Positions 1 through 11,688 of a stretch of DNA of 64,000 nt are shown here, in pieces. The notes under the pieces are model-generated. The model was given only the letters and a program-made list of their open reading frames with translations, had not been told where the DNA came from and ran no database searches. This DNA is from Brachionus plicatilis (lineage: Eukaryota; Rotifera; Eurotatoria; Ploima; Brachionidae): the NCBI GenBank assembly GCA_010279815.1, contig QEOQ01000141.1, positions 62,001 to 126,000 of the forward strand, in the 5' to 3' direction. The translations under genes were made by a program, and so were the position numbers. Position 1 is the stretch's first letter, and every line of letters begins with the position of its first letter.

Positions 1-1243
1 CCGATTCGGGCAATTCTTCAATCTTTTCAAAACTGCTCGAATCAAAATAAATATTCAGCGACACCACGCTGTCTCTCACTTGTTCCAAAGTTATATTATC
101 ATACGGAAATTTTGATCTAAATGATTTTTTTGATAAGAGATAATTTGCATACGAGTAACTTGGAAAACTTGAAACACTTTTGAAAATATTGAAGTAAGAA
201 TAATCACATTCAATGGGACATTCGTGTGAACATAAACCATAATAATTAGTCAAATTTTCCAAGTTATAAACGCAATTTGCTCTTTCAAAAGACAAAGTTA
301 AACCCAAAGCTTGGCAATTGAGAACATTTGCCTCGATGGTCTTTGTAACAGAGCAATTTAAAACACACCATTTCTGTCTATAACTTCCACTGTAATCAAA
401 TGCATTTCTATACCAAACTGAATCGAACTCATTCCGGTTTGAAACATTGACTACACAGTTACTAAATGGACTAGTCATTTTATTGATAACTACTTTATTC
501 AAAATAAAATTTGTTTCAGCGCCTGCTTGGATGAATAGTCCTTCTTCAGCAAATAAAGGCGGTGAAGTGCGATTATGGACAACAATCAAAGCACCGAATC
601 TATGCTCCCAACAAGGCTGATATTCAGGAGCACCAACAAATAGCTTAAGCTGTAGGCCATTAATCATTCCAGGGCGTTTGGAATTTTCAGTTGGTATTGA
701 TTGACCAGTTGAATTTTTTCCATAATTAAAAGTGAAACAGTTTCTGAAATAGTGTGACCTTTGAGGAAAAAAGTTGTTTGGGTTACATGGTTTTCTGTCA
801 TATTGACACGAGATCAATAACTTATCCAAAGTGAAGCCTTTCAAATTCGGCAGTTCATTGACTAACAAATTGGTCATTAGAGTGTCACAGCTTTTGCTGT
901 TAAAGTCATTACTGTAAAGAAATGACTCATTGAGAAATAGAGAAACATTTTTTAAATTTTCATCAATTGAAAAATCAAAGGGATTTACATTACAAAATGT
1001 GACTGCAGGAAATTCCGAGTTGAATGATTGTACTATTTCCATTTTGACAATAACATTATACTGCAAGTATTTTATTATGATCAGAATAACTGAATAAATA
1101 CAATATGAAAAAGAGGCTAGAAAAATCAGAATCCAAAATATTCTAATCACATTACTTTTGGTTCGCAAAATGTTTGGCATTCCATGAATGGTGCTTGATT
1201 CGACAATTTCTTTAAGCTTTTGAGCGTAACTTTGTTTAGCCAT
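1..1243 (-). CDS. DEG/ENaC (amiloride-sensitive) sodium channel subunit, 3' end beyond window
   Basis: A single open frame starts at ATG 1243 and runs off the left edge; about 414 residues are visible. The product should be a trimeric cation channel of the plasma membrane. Seen: a short cytoplasmic N-terminus with the His-Gly gating pair (residues 20-21, context STIHGMP), a first membrane helix at about 33-55, then FPAVTFCN at its outer end, CFTFNYG, PGMINGLQL and a GLFIQAGAET-like beta-ball motif, with many extracellular Cys. The visible end (SLNIYFDSSSFEKIEE) is the segment that precedes the second membrane helix in this family, so only TM2 and the C-terminal tail should be missing. There is no intron in the visible part. 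Family assignment is firm; ligand (peptide, acid or mechanical) cannot be told. Confidence 0.93.
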   Translation of the reverse strand, partial: MAKQSYAQKLKEIVESSTIHGMPNILRTKSNVIRIFWILIFLASFSYCIYSVILIIIKYLQYNVIVKMEIVQSFNSEFPAVTFCNVNPFDFSIDENLKNVSLFLNESFLYSNDFNSKSCDTLMTNLLVNELPNLKGFTLDKLLISCQYDRKPCNPNNFFPQRSHYFRNCFTFNYGKNSTGQSIPTENSKRPGMINGLQLKLFVGAPEYQPCWEHRFGALIVVHNRTSPPLFAEEGLFIQAGAETNFILNKVVINKMTSPFSNCVVNVSNRNEFDSVWYRNAFDYSGSYRQKWCVLNCSVTKTIEANVLNCQALGLTLSFERANCVYNLENLTNYYGLCSHECPIECDYSYFNIFKSVSSFPSYSYANYLLSKKSFRSKFPYDNITLEQVRDSVVSLNIYFDSSSFEKIEELPES

Positions 1244-1712
1244 TTTTTGAGAAAACTTTTTGAATCTAATTTTTGTTTGAATGACTTTTTAAAAATTTCA
1301 AAAGAAATTTCTTTGTGACAAAAAAATTTGAAATATTTTATCGATTACTTTTTATTATTTTTTCTATTTGGATTGAAAAACATTAAATAAACAATTTTAA
1401 TTTAGTTAAAAATTTGTCAAAAAGCGAATAAAATTTTTAATTTTATATTTACTTGAAAAAGATATAAATAATTTAAAGGCTTTATCAGTAATATTTTTAA
1501 AAATAATCAGCATATTTTATAAGTCTTAAAAACTGGTCTAAAAGTGTTGATAATGTTTATTTTTCCAAAATTAAAACTCACTTTCAATTATTTAAAAGGG
1601 TTTATTGATTTTTAATTTTCGAATTTTTACCGATAAGATTACATTAATTAATTATTGTTCAGCTTTTCAAATTTATATGAATTGTGGAATTTTGAAATTG
1701 TATTGAAAACCT

Positions 1713-1937
1713 TCATTGGGTGAAAAAGTAAAATTTTTGATCAAATTTCATTTTTCAAATTTGATCAAAAGAATTTTAGAAAAATTTTAAAAATAAAGCT
1801 TCGAAATGTTATAAAAATGTAAAAATAAAGCTAAACTTTAATAACGCATTAAAAAATGTTCTGACCAAATTTTCAAATCAAATGTTAAAATTTTAAAAAT
1901 GAAATTTTATCAAAAATTTTACTTTGCCCATTTGGTA
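1713..1937. repeat. Small inverted-repeat element (MITE-like), family A copy 1
   Basis: Arms of about 45-50 bp face each other. The left reads GGGTGAAAAAGTAAAATTT and onward; the right, on the other strand, reads GGGCAAAGTAAAATTT and onward. The interior carries AAAAATAAAGCTT. A related element lies at 14104-14340. I see no clear target duplication, so exact ends are uncertain. Confidence 0.5.
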
Positions 1938-2519
1938 AAAAACATTGTAATAAAATATATTATATAATATTAATTATAATATAGTTTTTCATTTGCTTTT
2001 CCAGTTTTTGTTTAGTTTAAAAAATTGGAAAATAATGATTAATTTTTCATCTAAAAATAGTAACAAATCGTTTTTGTGATATTTTGATTATTTTCAAAAA
2101 AAGATAATAAAACAAATAATAAAAGTTTCGAAATAATCTCCGACAGAGTTAAAACAGACATAATTAAAGAAAATCACCATTTTGTGTTCGTTCAGATTGT
2201 TCCTTTAAAACAATTAAAGCTATATTTTTTTTATTCAACACCAGAAAGTACGATTTTTATTATACCATAAAAGACCGATAGGGGTTTAAAAAAACCCTAT
2301 TAATTTTTCATTTAAAATAATTAAAAAGACATGATATTTTTGTATTTTAATCTTTATTTTAAGTCACTTATAAAATAAATATCAGCAAATTTTTTCAAAA
2401 AATAAATTTTTAAGGGATTGTTCAAAAATTCATATTTTTTTGACTAATTTTGATAATTACAATTTCAATTAACCATACAAGTCATTACAAGATATTCAAT
2501 TTTTCAATATATAAAATGT

Positions 2520-2665
2520 ACAGTACTGCTTCGTCATGATGATTTTACGTGAATTTACTTAAATTAACGATAATTGACGTATATTTACGTAAAAAAAGTA
2601 ATAATACGTATTTTTGCGCAAAGATAGTTTTGAAAATTAACGTTTATTGACGCAATTATACGATA
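2520..2665. repeat. CAGTRCTGCTACG repeat family, copy 1
   Basis: Begins ACAGTACTGCTTCG and continues as a block of TTTACGT/ACGTAAA words (TTTACGTGAATTTAC, ATTTACGTAAA). The same opening followed by the same kind of ACGTAA-rich block occurs at 33984 and 46021. The right boundary is a guess. Confidence 0.5.
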
Positions 2666-2811
2666 ATTCTCCACACTATTAAGTTTTTCTGATCAAACTC
2701 TTTTTTGTTAACACGTACTACTTAGTATCTTAATACATATGTTACCACGTAATACGAATATTCCAACACACCGAGCTTTTCTGCCTCAAAAATAATATCT
2801 TGTGTTTCATG

Positions 2812-3699
2812 TAAATTTCATGAAATTCAAAACTTTAGTGCTATCTAAATTTCACATTTTTGACTCAAAATTCGTAATCTACGCCCTTGAAAACCCCAAA
2901 AAAAATTTTTTTCACCCAAGGTTCCAAAAATAGCAAACCCTTTAAAAAGTTGTTGTTCTTTAAGACTCAAAATCTCAAAGATAAGCTTAATATATTAAAA
3001 AAGTATATATATTCTGAAAGAGCACAAAATTCTCTACATGCTAATGTAATTTAGAAAAAAAAAAGGGTGTGGCGGTTTTCGTTGGCTAAAAAAAGGTTAC
3101 AATAATGGTGCGACATGCTGTCAAGTCCTAAAAGCATATTTTTCAGGAAAATCGAAAAAAACAGTAGTTGAGCACCTAAAAATATCGAATTCTTTAGTTT
3201 AATCTAAAAATTCTAATAAAAGAATTCAAATTTGACAAATTTGTTAAAAATCACATGATTTAAAGAGATTTTTTAAGAAAAATAAAGCAATAAAATAAAA
3301 AAGTAAAACAATAGATTTGTTCAGATTTTTGTCTAGATTTAAAAAAAAAATCGAGTCACAATTGATCCCTCGGAGGAGATACGATTTAAACCAGAAAAAA
3401 CACATTTTTTTTCCTTTTTTTAGCCAACAAAAACAGCCACACCCTTTTTTTTTCTAAATTACATTAGCATGTAGAGAATTTTGTGCTCTTTCAGAATATA
3501 TATACTTTTTTAATATATTAAGCTTATCTTTGAGATTTTGAGTCTTAAAGAACAACAACTTTTTAAAGGGTTTGCTATTTTTGGAACCCTGGGTGAAAAA
3601 AAATTTTTTTTGGGGTTTTCAAGGGCGTAGATTACGAATTTTGAGTCAAAAATGTGAAATTTAGATAGCACTAAAGTTTTGAATTTCGTGAACTTTATA
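2812..3699. repeat. Large foldback inverted repeat (about 285-bp arms, about 315-bp loop)
   Basis: The left arm (2812-3096) and right arm (3413-3699) are near-perfect reverse complements with only scattered mismatches, for example TGTAGAGAATTTTGTGC against its complement and GGGCGTAGATTACGAATTT against its complement. The spacer 3097-3412 has no convincing ORF. This is the form of a non-autonomous foldback or MITE-type element; no target duplication was found. If transcribed it would form a long hairpin. Confidence 0.8.
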
Positions 3700-3984
3700 G
3701 TTTTTCCACCAACACTAAGTTCAAAGTTTCCAACAGAGGTCTAATCCTTTCATATTTCTTAATTCCTAGTGCTCTTTTTATTTATAAATTTTGTCTTGTG
3801 TCTAGTTCTCTAGTCTTTTTTCAGCAATATAGACCAAATCTAGATGGTAGTGAAAAATCGATTGCCAAAACTGTTCGTAGAAAAAGCTAACTAAATAAAG
3901 ACATGCAGATTTTGTTTAACAATATGTATGCATAAAGAATAAAAACCCGTCTCAACTTTTTTCCACCTTTCTTCAATAAATTTT

Positions 3985-5693
3985 CAGATAAAATTACTAT
4001 CACCAATTGGTAGACCTAAGTATTCTACATTTTGAGTTTGCAGTATCTCAAAACCTTTAAGAATAAAGCAGACTTGTTCATAAGTCACAGTTTTAAGTCA
4101 AAGTCAAGTATCAATATCCAGAGTTGGGATCAGTTATAAAAAAATCAGTTTTCAGTCAGTATCAGTTTTTCGAGCATCAGTTCAGTATCAGTCTCAGTTA
4201 ATGGGTATCAGTTATCAGTTAAAAATCAGTTAATTAGAAAAATGATACAATTAGTTTATTTATTAAACAGTTTATAAAAATTAAAGTCTAATTAACATTT
4301 AAAACGGATATTTACATATATTTTTTATTACATTTTAAAAACATTATATTTGAAAAATTTTTATAAGTGAATCTACTTCAATGTGGTCTCATCAAAAATG
4401 TAGACCCAGAAAAATATTTTTCGATAGGTGCCGAGCTGGCTTGAATCGAATAAATATCTCTCACTAACAAAGATAAAACTTTAAAATCTCTAGACCGATT
4501 TTTCCAATAACTTAGGATATTGCATTCTGTTTTTTCATTTATTTCACTTAAATAGAGATCAAGTTCATTTTCAAACCTTTTTAATTCAAAATTAAAACAG
4601 TTTTCAGTCAGTCTCAGTTAATTCAAAATCAGTTATCGGTCAGTTTCAGTTTAACTGATAACTGAAATTAACTGATACTGATCAGTTATTCAGTATCAGT
4701 TTCCCAACTCTGTCAATATCTGCTTCATTTGGACCAGTTGAAAGAATTTTTTCATAATCTGGTTACATTAAACAGACCATATAGGTTAAGATTAAAAGCT
4801 AGGAATTTGGAAGCAACAACTTTATTGGTATCAAATATGAATTTATTAAATCATTGTCTTGACTTAAAAAAAAAAAAAAATTTAAGTCATTGACTTGACT
4901 TGACTTGACTTAAGACTTGTGACTTAGAAACAAGTCTGGAATAAAGCTATTTGTACTCATAGACTTGCCATTTTGAAAGAAAATCGCTGCAGATTTTATT
5001 GGATTAAAATCAATTTTCCATTTTTGAGCGAATTTTGAACATTTGTCCAAATTTCGTTGCTTGTATTTTACAATACCATCACAATAATCAATCATAGATA
5101 AAATCACTCCATTTATGCATGCACCAAGTACATTCATCGAATAGCTCGTTTAAAATAGTTAAACAAGTAAGGAGAAAGAATACCCCTTGTTTGACACCCT
5201 CAATTGTTGTAGCATTATAAAAGGCGCCACATTTCATTTGGTATGTTGTTAATAAGCTTACTGAACAGTCCATCTCTCCGCAGTAAATCAAATGCTTTAC
5301 TTACATCTAAGAAGATAACATGTAGTTTGAATTGTTTCGATAAAAGTTGATAATCTCATTTACTAAAAAATACACATGTTTGTATGAAACTTTTTTTTTG
5401 TAACCAAATTGATTGATATTTAATTTAATAAAACACTCCATCTTACTTAAGAAAAGTAATTTAGAAATAGAAGCTAATGAATTCGAAACCGAGATTGGAC
5501 GAAAGTAACTTAGGCAATTAGTTACTCCTTTTTTATTTTTGGAAAATATCCCATATTCAGGATATTTTCTAGCTAATTCAATTTTAATTGTTAAAACATT
5601 GAAACTATGTAATTTTAGAACAAAAAAATTTTCCGAAAAAAATTTTTTCAAAATGGCAATCCTATCCATTTTAAAAGAAGTATTCGAAGGCAA
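3985..5693 (-). pseudogene. Decayed LINE (non-LTR retrotransposon) reverse transcriptase, split by a hAT-type MITE
   Basis: Minus-strand RT relic with frameshifts and stops. Reading from 5693 leftward: CLSYFRPISVSNSLA (finger region), then in a shifted frame DVSKAFDLLR (catalytic motif A, about 5310), GVKQG near 5200, and an MIDYCDGIV box near 5100 where the second catalytic Asp is Gly. Left of the inserted MITE, near 4020-4060, VEYLGLPIG resumes, typical of the RT/thumb end in LINEs. At least two frame changes plus the lost Asp mean it is dead. The (GACTT)n run near 4880-4925 lies inside the relic. Confidence 0.75.
4119..4712. mobile_element. hAT-type MITE, 594 bp, with 8-bp target duplication
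   Basis: Ends are inverted: CAGAGTTGGGA at the left, TCCCAACTCTG at the right. They are flanked by identical 8-bp direct repeats TCAATATC (4111-4118 and 4713-4720). Subterminal regions are packed with TATCAGT/ACTGATA words in both orientations. There is no transposase ORF. TIR form and duplication length fit a non-autonomous hAT element. It sits inside the LINE relic. Confidence 0.9.
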
Positions 5694-6039
5694 ATTAGCG
5701 AAAATAACAAGTGTTTAATAAAATTTTCTAAATCCTGTATGATTTAATTACACAATTAAGAATTTTCAAACATTTAAAAAGAGAATTATGAACCATAATT
5801 TTAAATCAAGTTCTTTTTTAAATATGAATGCTTTCAGTGCTCTTCAAAATTAAAATCCGTATATTTTTTTGTAGCCATAATAAACCTTTATGAACTATTT
5901 ATAAACAACTGTGATTATTTTAACTTAATATTGTCAAATTTTTAAACTTTTTGATAATTGCAAAATAATTTTAAAATAAAATTAAAAATATTTTTTTATT
6001 TGGGCTCGCAATTTTAATTAGAAATTAATACGAAAAAAT
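5694..6039. other. Intergenic, nothing recognised
   Basis: AT-rich spacer between the LINE relic and the MINDY gene; it presumably contains the MINDY promoter, but no element stands out. Confidence 0.5.
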
Positions 6040-7496
6040 ATGTCGACTAAAGAACTTGAAAATCAACGTAAGAAATTTTCCAGCTCATAAATTAGTCCTG
6101 CTAAATCTTTTTTGTTCAGATAGCGCTTCTTTAAGTGACACAGTAAACTCTATATTGGAAGAAATTATAGACAAAATAGTTGATTCCAACGAAAAATCTG
6201 AAACTGCATCGGTAGAAAAAAATGACATTGCTACTAAAATTGATACACTAAATTTAAATGATTACTCAAATCCACTTAAATCTGATGAAAACCTGGCCAT
6301 TAGTTCTGTAAAAACTGAAAATAACTTATTTGCTATCAAATGGATAAGTTTCTTTGGTCGTAAAGTGCCAATCGTTCTCCAGAACATAAATGGTCCGTGT
6401 CCTTTAATAAGCATATGCAATGTGTTGCTTCTCAGAGATCAAATGCACCTAGCCAACAATATTGAAGTAATTTCAAATGAGATTTTGATTCAAAAGCTTG
6501 CTGATCTTCTTTTTAACGAATTTGTGCCACGTTTGCAAGAGAATGCTTCCAAATCTGTCATCAATTTTGAGCAAATTATCAGTGATTCTTTGACTATATT
6601 TGAAAAACTACAATATGGTTTGGATGTGAATGTAAAGTTTACCGGAGTGAGCGATTTTGAATACACCAGAGAAATGGATATATTTGACATATTTGCAATT
6701 AGTCTTTATCATGGATGGTTAATAGACCCCGAACAGACTGAGTTTTACCAATACTTGGCAGACAAAAGTTATAATCAGCTTGTTGAAATATCTATTAATG
6801 GGAATGAAAATAGTGATACGGAAAAAGCAACTTTAAAGCTTTTAGCTGAGGATTTCTTGAAGTCAACAGCGTCTCAGCTAACCTACTATGGTCTTAGTGC
6901 ATTGCACTCTATTTTAAAACCTCATGAATTGTCCATTCTGTTTAGAAATAATCATTTTTCCACAATTTACAAGCATTCCAAAAATAATCGCCTGTTCACT
7001 TTGGTCACTGATAGTGGATATTTAAACCATGACGATATTGTTTGGGAAACATTGGATAATATTGAAGGTGCGGGTCATTTCTGTGACTCTGATTTTAAAT
7101 TTTCCGAAGCAGTTTCAAATGCACCAGACTCTTCAAGACAAAATCCACATGAGAATGAGTATATTATGTCTGACTTGGGTTCTTGAAAACTAATTAAAAT
7201 TTTCATTTTTTAAGCTATTTATTGGCGTTATCCCTTCAGCAACAAGAAGAAGCCGCACACCAACAAGAAACTCAGTATAGAGCTCTTTTTTATTTTTTAA
7301 TTAAATTTTAAAATTTGAATTTTAGAAGGTCGTTGCCGCAAGAATCACCTGCAAGAAGCAGTCAAAGGCAAAGTCCAAAGAAAAAAGACAAGTTGGTAAG
7401 AATAAAATATTTATATTAATTTTTTTATTTCAGAAAATAAAGAATTTTCAAATAAAGTTAAAGTTAAAGTTCAAGTTATGCAAAAATTTCAAATGA
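6040..7496 (+). CDS. MINDY-1/2-type ubiquitin carboxyl-terminal hydrolase (FAM63 family), five exons
   Basis: A cysteine protease that trims Lys48-linked polyubiquitin. Exons: 6040-6067, 6120-7158, 7215-7274, 7326-7395, 7434-7496; introns of 52, 56, 51 and 38 nt; 419 aa. ATG 6040 is chosen because the GTAAG donor at 6068 joins in frame to exon 2. Motifs: KWISFFGRKVPIVLQN-x-NGPCPL with catalytic Cys at about residue 103 and the oxyanion-hole Gln six before it; catalytic His at about 288 in FRNNHFSTIYKH; then GYLNHDDIVWETL. Splicing at the GTATAT donor (7159) restores DYLLALSLQQQEEAAHQQE, the ubiquitin-interacting helix near the C-terminus of this family. Exon 5 (38-nt intron, Lys-rich tail) is the least certain; otherwise the protein would stop shortly after 7395. 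I cannot separate MINDY1 from MINDY2. Confidence 0.9.
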
Positions 7497-9782
7497 AAAA
7501 TAATCAAAATTATAAAAATAGAATATAATTAATTTAATTTTTATTTTAAAAACGCAAAAAATAAGTCAATTAATTATTTATGTTTAAGTGCTTATTGATG
7601 TGAATTTGACTTATCTGGCTCAAGAACAAACTCCAGGAATAATTTCGTAGCGAAAATTTTTTTTATATTATTTAACTTTTAATAAAAGAAACTTGAAATA
7701 TTTTGCCTTTTTTGAATATTTAAACACATAGCATTTTTCTTTTTATTTAATTTAATTTAAAATAAATTTTTTTCCCAACATTTTAACTATCTTATCAATG
7801 TAAAAGAAATCAATGTCCCACTAAATCTTAATAAAAATAATAAGGCTTTTGTCATCTTTTCAGGAATCATTTGATTAACGACCGAATTTGATTTCATTTT
7901 TTATAATAAAGGAATCAAAACATTCTTGCCCCTTAATGCAGAGACAATTCAGTTTCATATTCAATTTAATAAAATATTTAAAATGGACTTTAGTAATTTC
8001 TTCAATTTTAGACTACTTTCAGCCAAATTTTTTTTTTTAAATTTAAATTTATTTAGTATAAAATAACATATTTAAGAGATAGTATTTTTTTTTAAATATA
8101 ATTACTGAATTAAAAACAAAAAATATATACTGTTTGTTCGCTTATGTAATACATGCATTTAAGACATAAATGAAATTTGAATTTAGGTATTAGTAATTAA
8201 AAAAAATTATTTAACAATAATTAACTTTAAACTCGTTATGTATCCAATTTAAAGCTATAAAGTTGGTTACTTTTAAAATTTATATTTAAAGCTTTGAAAA
8301 AAATAAACAAACAATTTATTTCTAAATCTTGAATTTTTCCAATAAAAATTGCTAAGTAAAATTTAGTCTAAATAATCTTTAAATCAACACAGTTGATTTT
8401 GAACTATTCAAGTATAAAATTTTGTTAATTAAAGTACAGCTTAAACCTTAAATTTTTTGCTGACCATTATTAGTCAATGATTGTTTTTTTAATTTTATTT
8501 TTGTTAAAGTTTTATTTAAAATCATTTAAATTGTAAATAATAATTAAAATTATAGAGGATTATTGAAAACATTTTTTTTACCATTTATTAAAAGAAATTT
8601 TTAAAAAGCTGAAAAATAAAGATATTGTAATTTTTAAGTTTAGCTTCAGTCCAGTTTTTTTTGTTTTTTTATTGTTGCACGATTATAATTTGAATATTTA
8701 ATATAAGTAGATTATGATATGAATATTTACCTTTTTTAGGCAAGAACAACTAAATTATTTGCTATTCAGATTTTTAAAGTATTATTTTATTATTTTAATC
8801 TATTCAGTCATTTGGGTGGTAACCTAAGGCAAGAAATGTCTAAAATTTTGAAAATATCTAGATACAATTTTTCTTTTGTTCAAAGTCCTTCTAAGTTCAC
8901 TCAGAGAATTGGATAGAATTTTTGGTCAAAAAGTTTAAATTTTTAAAATAAAAAAAAATTTTAAGCCTACTTCTGAGTTTGAATAAAGCTAAGCGGTTTT
9001 TTTAAAATAAAAAATCATATTATTCTTTTCAATTTTTGTCGATGACGAAAAATTTTTTTTCAAAATATACTAAATTAGTTTAATTTTTTTTTTTAAAGAT
9101 TAATTTATAATTAAAGAAAAATATAATTGCCACAAATAACCTTGAAATTCGAGATTTTTTTCAAATATTTACTAACAAGATTTTTGGATTGAAATCTAAA
9201 ATTCGGATTTAAAAAAGCTACTTTTTTCAAAGTGAAAAAAAAAACAATTTTTTATTGACAGAATATTTGATTAAGTTACAAAAGAAACTTAAATGATGTA
9301 ACTTTTATTAAAGCGAGCAATTTTCAAATGTTTTATATAATTCCATTTTTTTTGATCAATTTTTTGTTTTGCCAATTCACTAAGGTAAATAAATTTTAAA
9401 AAAACATTAAAATTTAAATAAAATTTCATGTCGGGCTTAAACATTAACTTTTTGCATGAGCATATACCAGCAGCAGGCATAATAATAGTTCCTATAATAT
9501 GAATCCTAACAATACTCGATATAACATATTTCGTTTTTAATTAAATTCATAATTCCAAATAAAAATAAAATTAAAAAAAAATCTAATGTTTTCCAATTTA
9601 TTTAAATCCGTGTCCTATTACGTTTCTGATCATTCCCATCTCACGAAATGCTTTTATTCTCTCTATGCTATCGAAATTTGTCACGCGTTCTTCCGATTCT
9701 CTAATCTAATGCTCAAAAAAGTCTATAAATATACATCTCAATTTTAAATGTTCATTAAACCTTGATTTCAATTTTACCAGAA
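7497..9782. other. AT-rich intergenic DNA
   Basis: About 2.3 kb without a supportable gene; open frames are short and biased to Lys/Asn/Phe. I see no inverted-repeat element with clear ends here. Confidence 0.5.
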
Positions 9783-11455
9783 ATGTCAAAAAAAAATTTT
9801 TTTATGCCAACTAATCTGGCAATTTTTCTGATCCTTGCTGCATATTTACAGTCATCATATGCTTTTTCAGGTAATTGAAAATCGACCAAATTGATCTTTA
9901 TTAATTCATTTTTTGCCAGAGTGCAATCTTAACCCTGGAATAGTTTTCAACCACATTCCGAATGTATCAAACTGTTTATCTTTGATAGCATATTACCAAT
10001 CTCAAGGCAACGATCCTCAGAAATGGTGCCAAAATCAATTTAACTATCAAAGATGCTGTCTTACCTGTCAAAGTATCACTCACATAAAAATAAATCTTAA
10101 ATTTAAAAATTTTTTAAATTTCTTAGACTATTTGAGATTACCATTATGTTTTGACAGTTCCATTGACTGTATAACAAGAGCTTCAATGGGATTATGTGGT
10201 GTCATATTATCAGACAACATTCCTATACGAAGCTACTGTCAAAAATCATGTGGAAGTTGTAATGCACCTGTGCTATCGTGCAGTAATTTATATACTGGAT
10301 GCTCGACTGGATTTTGCATGCATACAACCTATTTCTCTATTCATAGTGTACAATGCCAGTGTCCTGCTAATCGTGGAGGTCCCTATTGCAATCAAGGTTT
10401 TAACATATTGTATTTAAAAAAAAGTTAAAAATTTTTTTTTAGTTAATCCATGTTTTTCAAAAAACCCATGCCAGAATGGAGGAACTTGCACTGCCAACTA
10501 CGATCATCCACAGGCATCATATACTTGTAGATGCCGATCTGGGTGTCGAGGAACTAATTGTGAAATTTGTGACACCGCTTGCTCGAATTATTCCTGCTTA
10601 AATGGCGGCCATTGTGCGATTAATTCAAATGGTCATCCGTATTGTGTTTGCCAACCGAATTATAATGGAACCTTTTGTGAAAACTGTAATTTTTTTAAAT
10701 AAAAAAAAATGAGAGTTATGAAATTTTAAAAACTAGTGATCAATAAATGTGATTCGAATCCTTGCTTGAATGGAGCCGAATGTGTTCCTTTATACGGAAA
10801 TCATCCGTCCTACACTTGCAAATGTTTGCCAGGTTGTTCAGGCTTTAATTGTGAGCATTGCAACACTGGATGCAAAAATTATCCTTGCATGAATGGCGGC
10901 TATTGTACTCTTAATCCAAATGGTTTGCCATATTGCATTTGTCACCCAGATTACATTGGAAATTTTTGTGAAACAAGTAAGAAAATGTTAGATAATGTTT
11001 AACACTATATAAACTTACAATTTAGAGATAATTGATTCATGTTCATCTAGACCATGTCTTAATGGAGGCTCATGTCAAAACTGGTTTAACAACAACTACA
11101 AATGCACCTGCCTACGTAAAAAAAATTAAAAAAAAAATTTTTGTTAATAAATTTTAATTAAGCAAACTATACTGGTCGAAACTGTGGTCATGTGATACCA
11201 TCTGATATTTGTATCAGAGGAGATTTGGACTCGAGATCATGTCATGAATGGAAAATTCATGGATTCTGTGATTACAATTACTTATTTCGAAATATTCCAG
11301 TTCCTTTGTATTGCCCAATTGCGTGTGGTATTTGTACTTTTCCACCATGTTTAGACGTGGACGTAAATTGTCCTTTATGGGCTAGTTATGGATTTTGTGA
11401 CTATTTGAATAAAAGTTATCCTGGTCTATGTAAAAGATCGTGCAATGCTTGCTAG
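9783..11455 (+). CDS. Secreted EGF/ShKT-domain protein, seven exons (458 aa)
   Basis: Exons 9783-9870, 9920-10072, 10127-10396, 10443-10685, 10737-10976, 11026-11115, 11163-11455; every internal junction is phase 1, typical of shuffled extracellular modules. Exon 1 is a signal peptide (NLAIFLILAAYLQSSYAFS). Then two ShKT-type six-Cys modules (one ends CCLTC, the next is CFDSSIDC...CGSC), EGF modules (NPCQNGGTC, CLNGGHC, NPCLNGAEC, CMNGGYC, PCLNGGSC) and two ShKT modules at the C-terminus (ending CGIC and CNAC, then the stop). There is no membrane helix, so it is an extracellular protein. ShKT modules occur in potassium-channel-blocking peptides and in matrix enzymes; nothing here identifies it as a toxin. 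Partner unknown. It is paired in domain content with the gene at 17257-18662. Confidence 0.88.
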
Positions 11456-11534
11456 GAAAAAATATTTATTTAATTTTATTGAAATAATTAAGTTAAAATT
11501 TTATAATTAGTCTCCATTTTTTTTTTTTGATGAA

Positions 11535-11575
11535 AGGTCTATGCAAAAGATCATGTAATGCTTGCTAGGAAAAAT
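11535..11575 (+). repeat. Partial duplicate of the preceding gene's last codons
   Basis: About 40 bp (GGTCTATGCAAAAGATCATG and onward, through TGCTTGCTAGGAAAAA) repeat the terminal coding bases and stop of the EGF/ShKT gene (11420-11462) with a few substitutions. Between the copies lie about 75 bp of AT-rich DNA. It may be an eroded alternative last exon or a local duplication. Confidence 0.7.
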
Positions 11576-11688
11576 GAGAAAAATTGAAAAAAATTTAGTT
11601 AATTTAAATCATTTTATTATTTTATTAGTCTTAAAAAACATATATTTAAAATAAAATATTTAAAAAAATTATTTTTTTTAAACCAATT

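Larger units (their letters stand above)
1244..3984. other. AT-rich intergenic DNA with several repeats
   Basis: No coding sequence is seen. It holds a small inverted-repeat element (1713-1937), a TACGTA-rich repeat opening with CAGTACTGCT (2520 onward) and a large foldback element (2812-3699), listed separately. The remainder is A/T homopolymer-rich filler. The promoter of the channel gene should lie just right of 1243, but no defined element is visible. Confidence 0.6.

Noticed and set aside
9913..10428. Continuous 171-codon ORF as the real coding unit
   Set aside because: It reads through a 54-nt intron (10073-10126) and into the next intron; splicing gives proper ShKT and EGF Cys spacing.
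9783..11455. Toxin gene because of ShKT modules
   Set aside because: ShKT modules are common in non-toxic secreted proteins; here they are mixed with EGF modules in a large protein.
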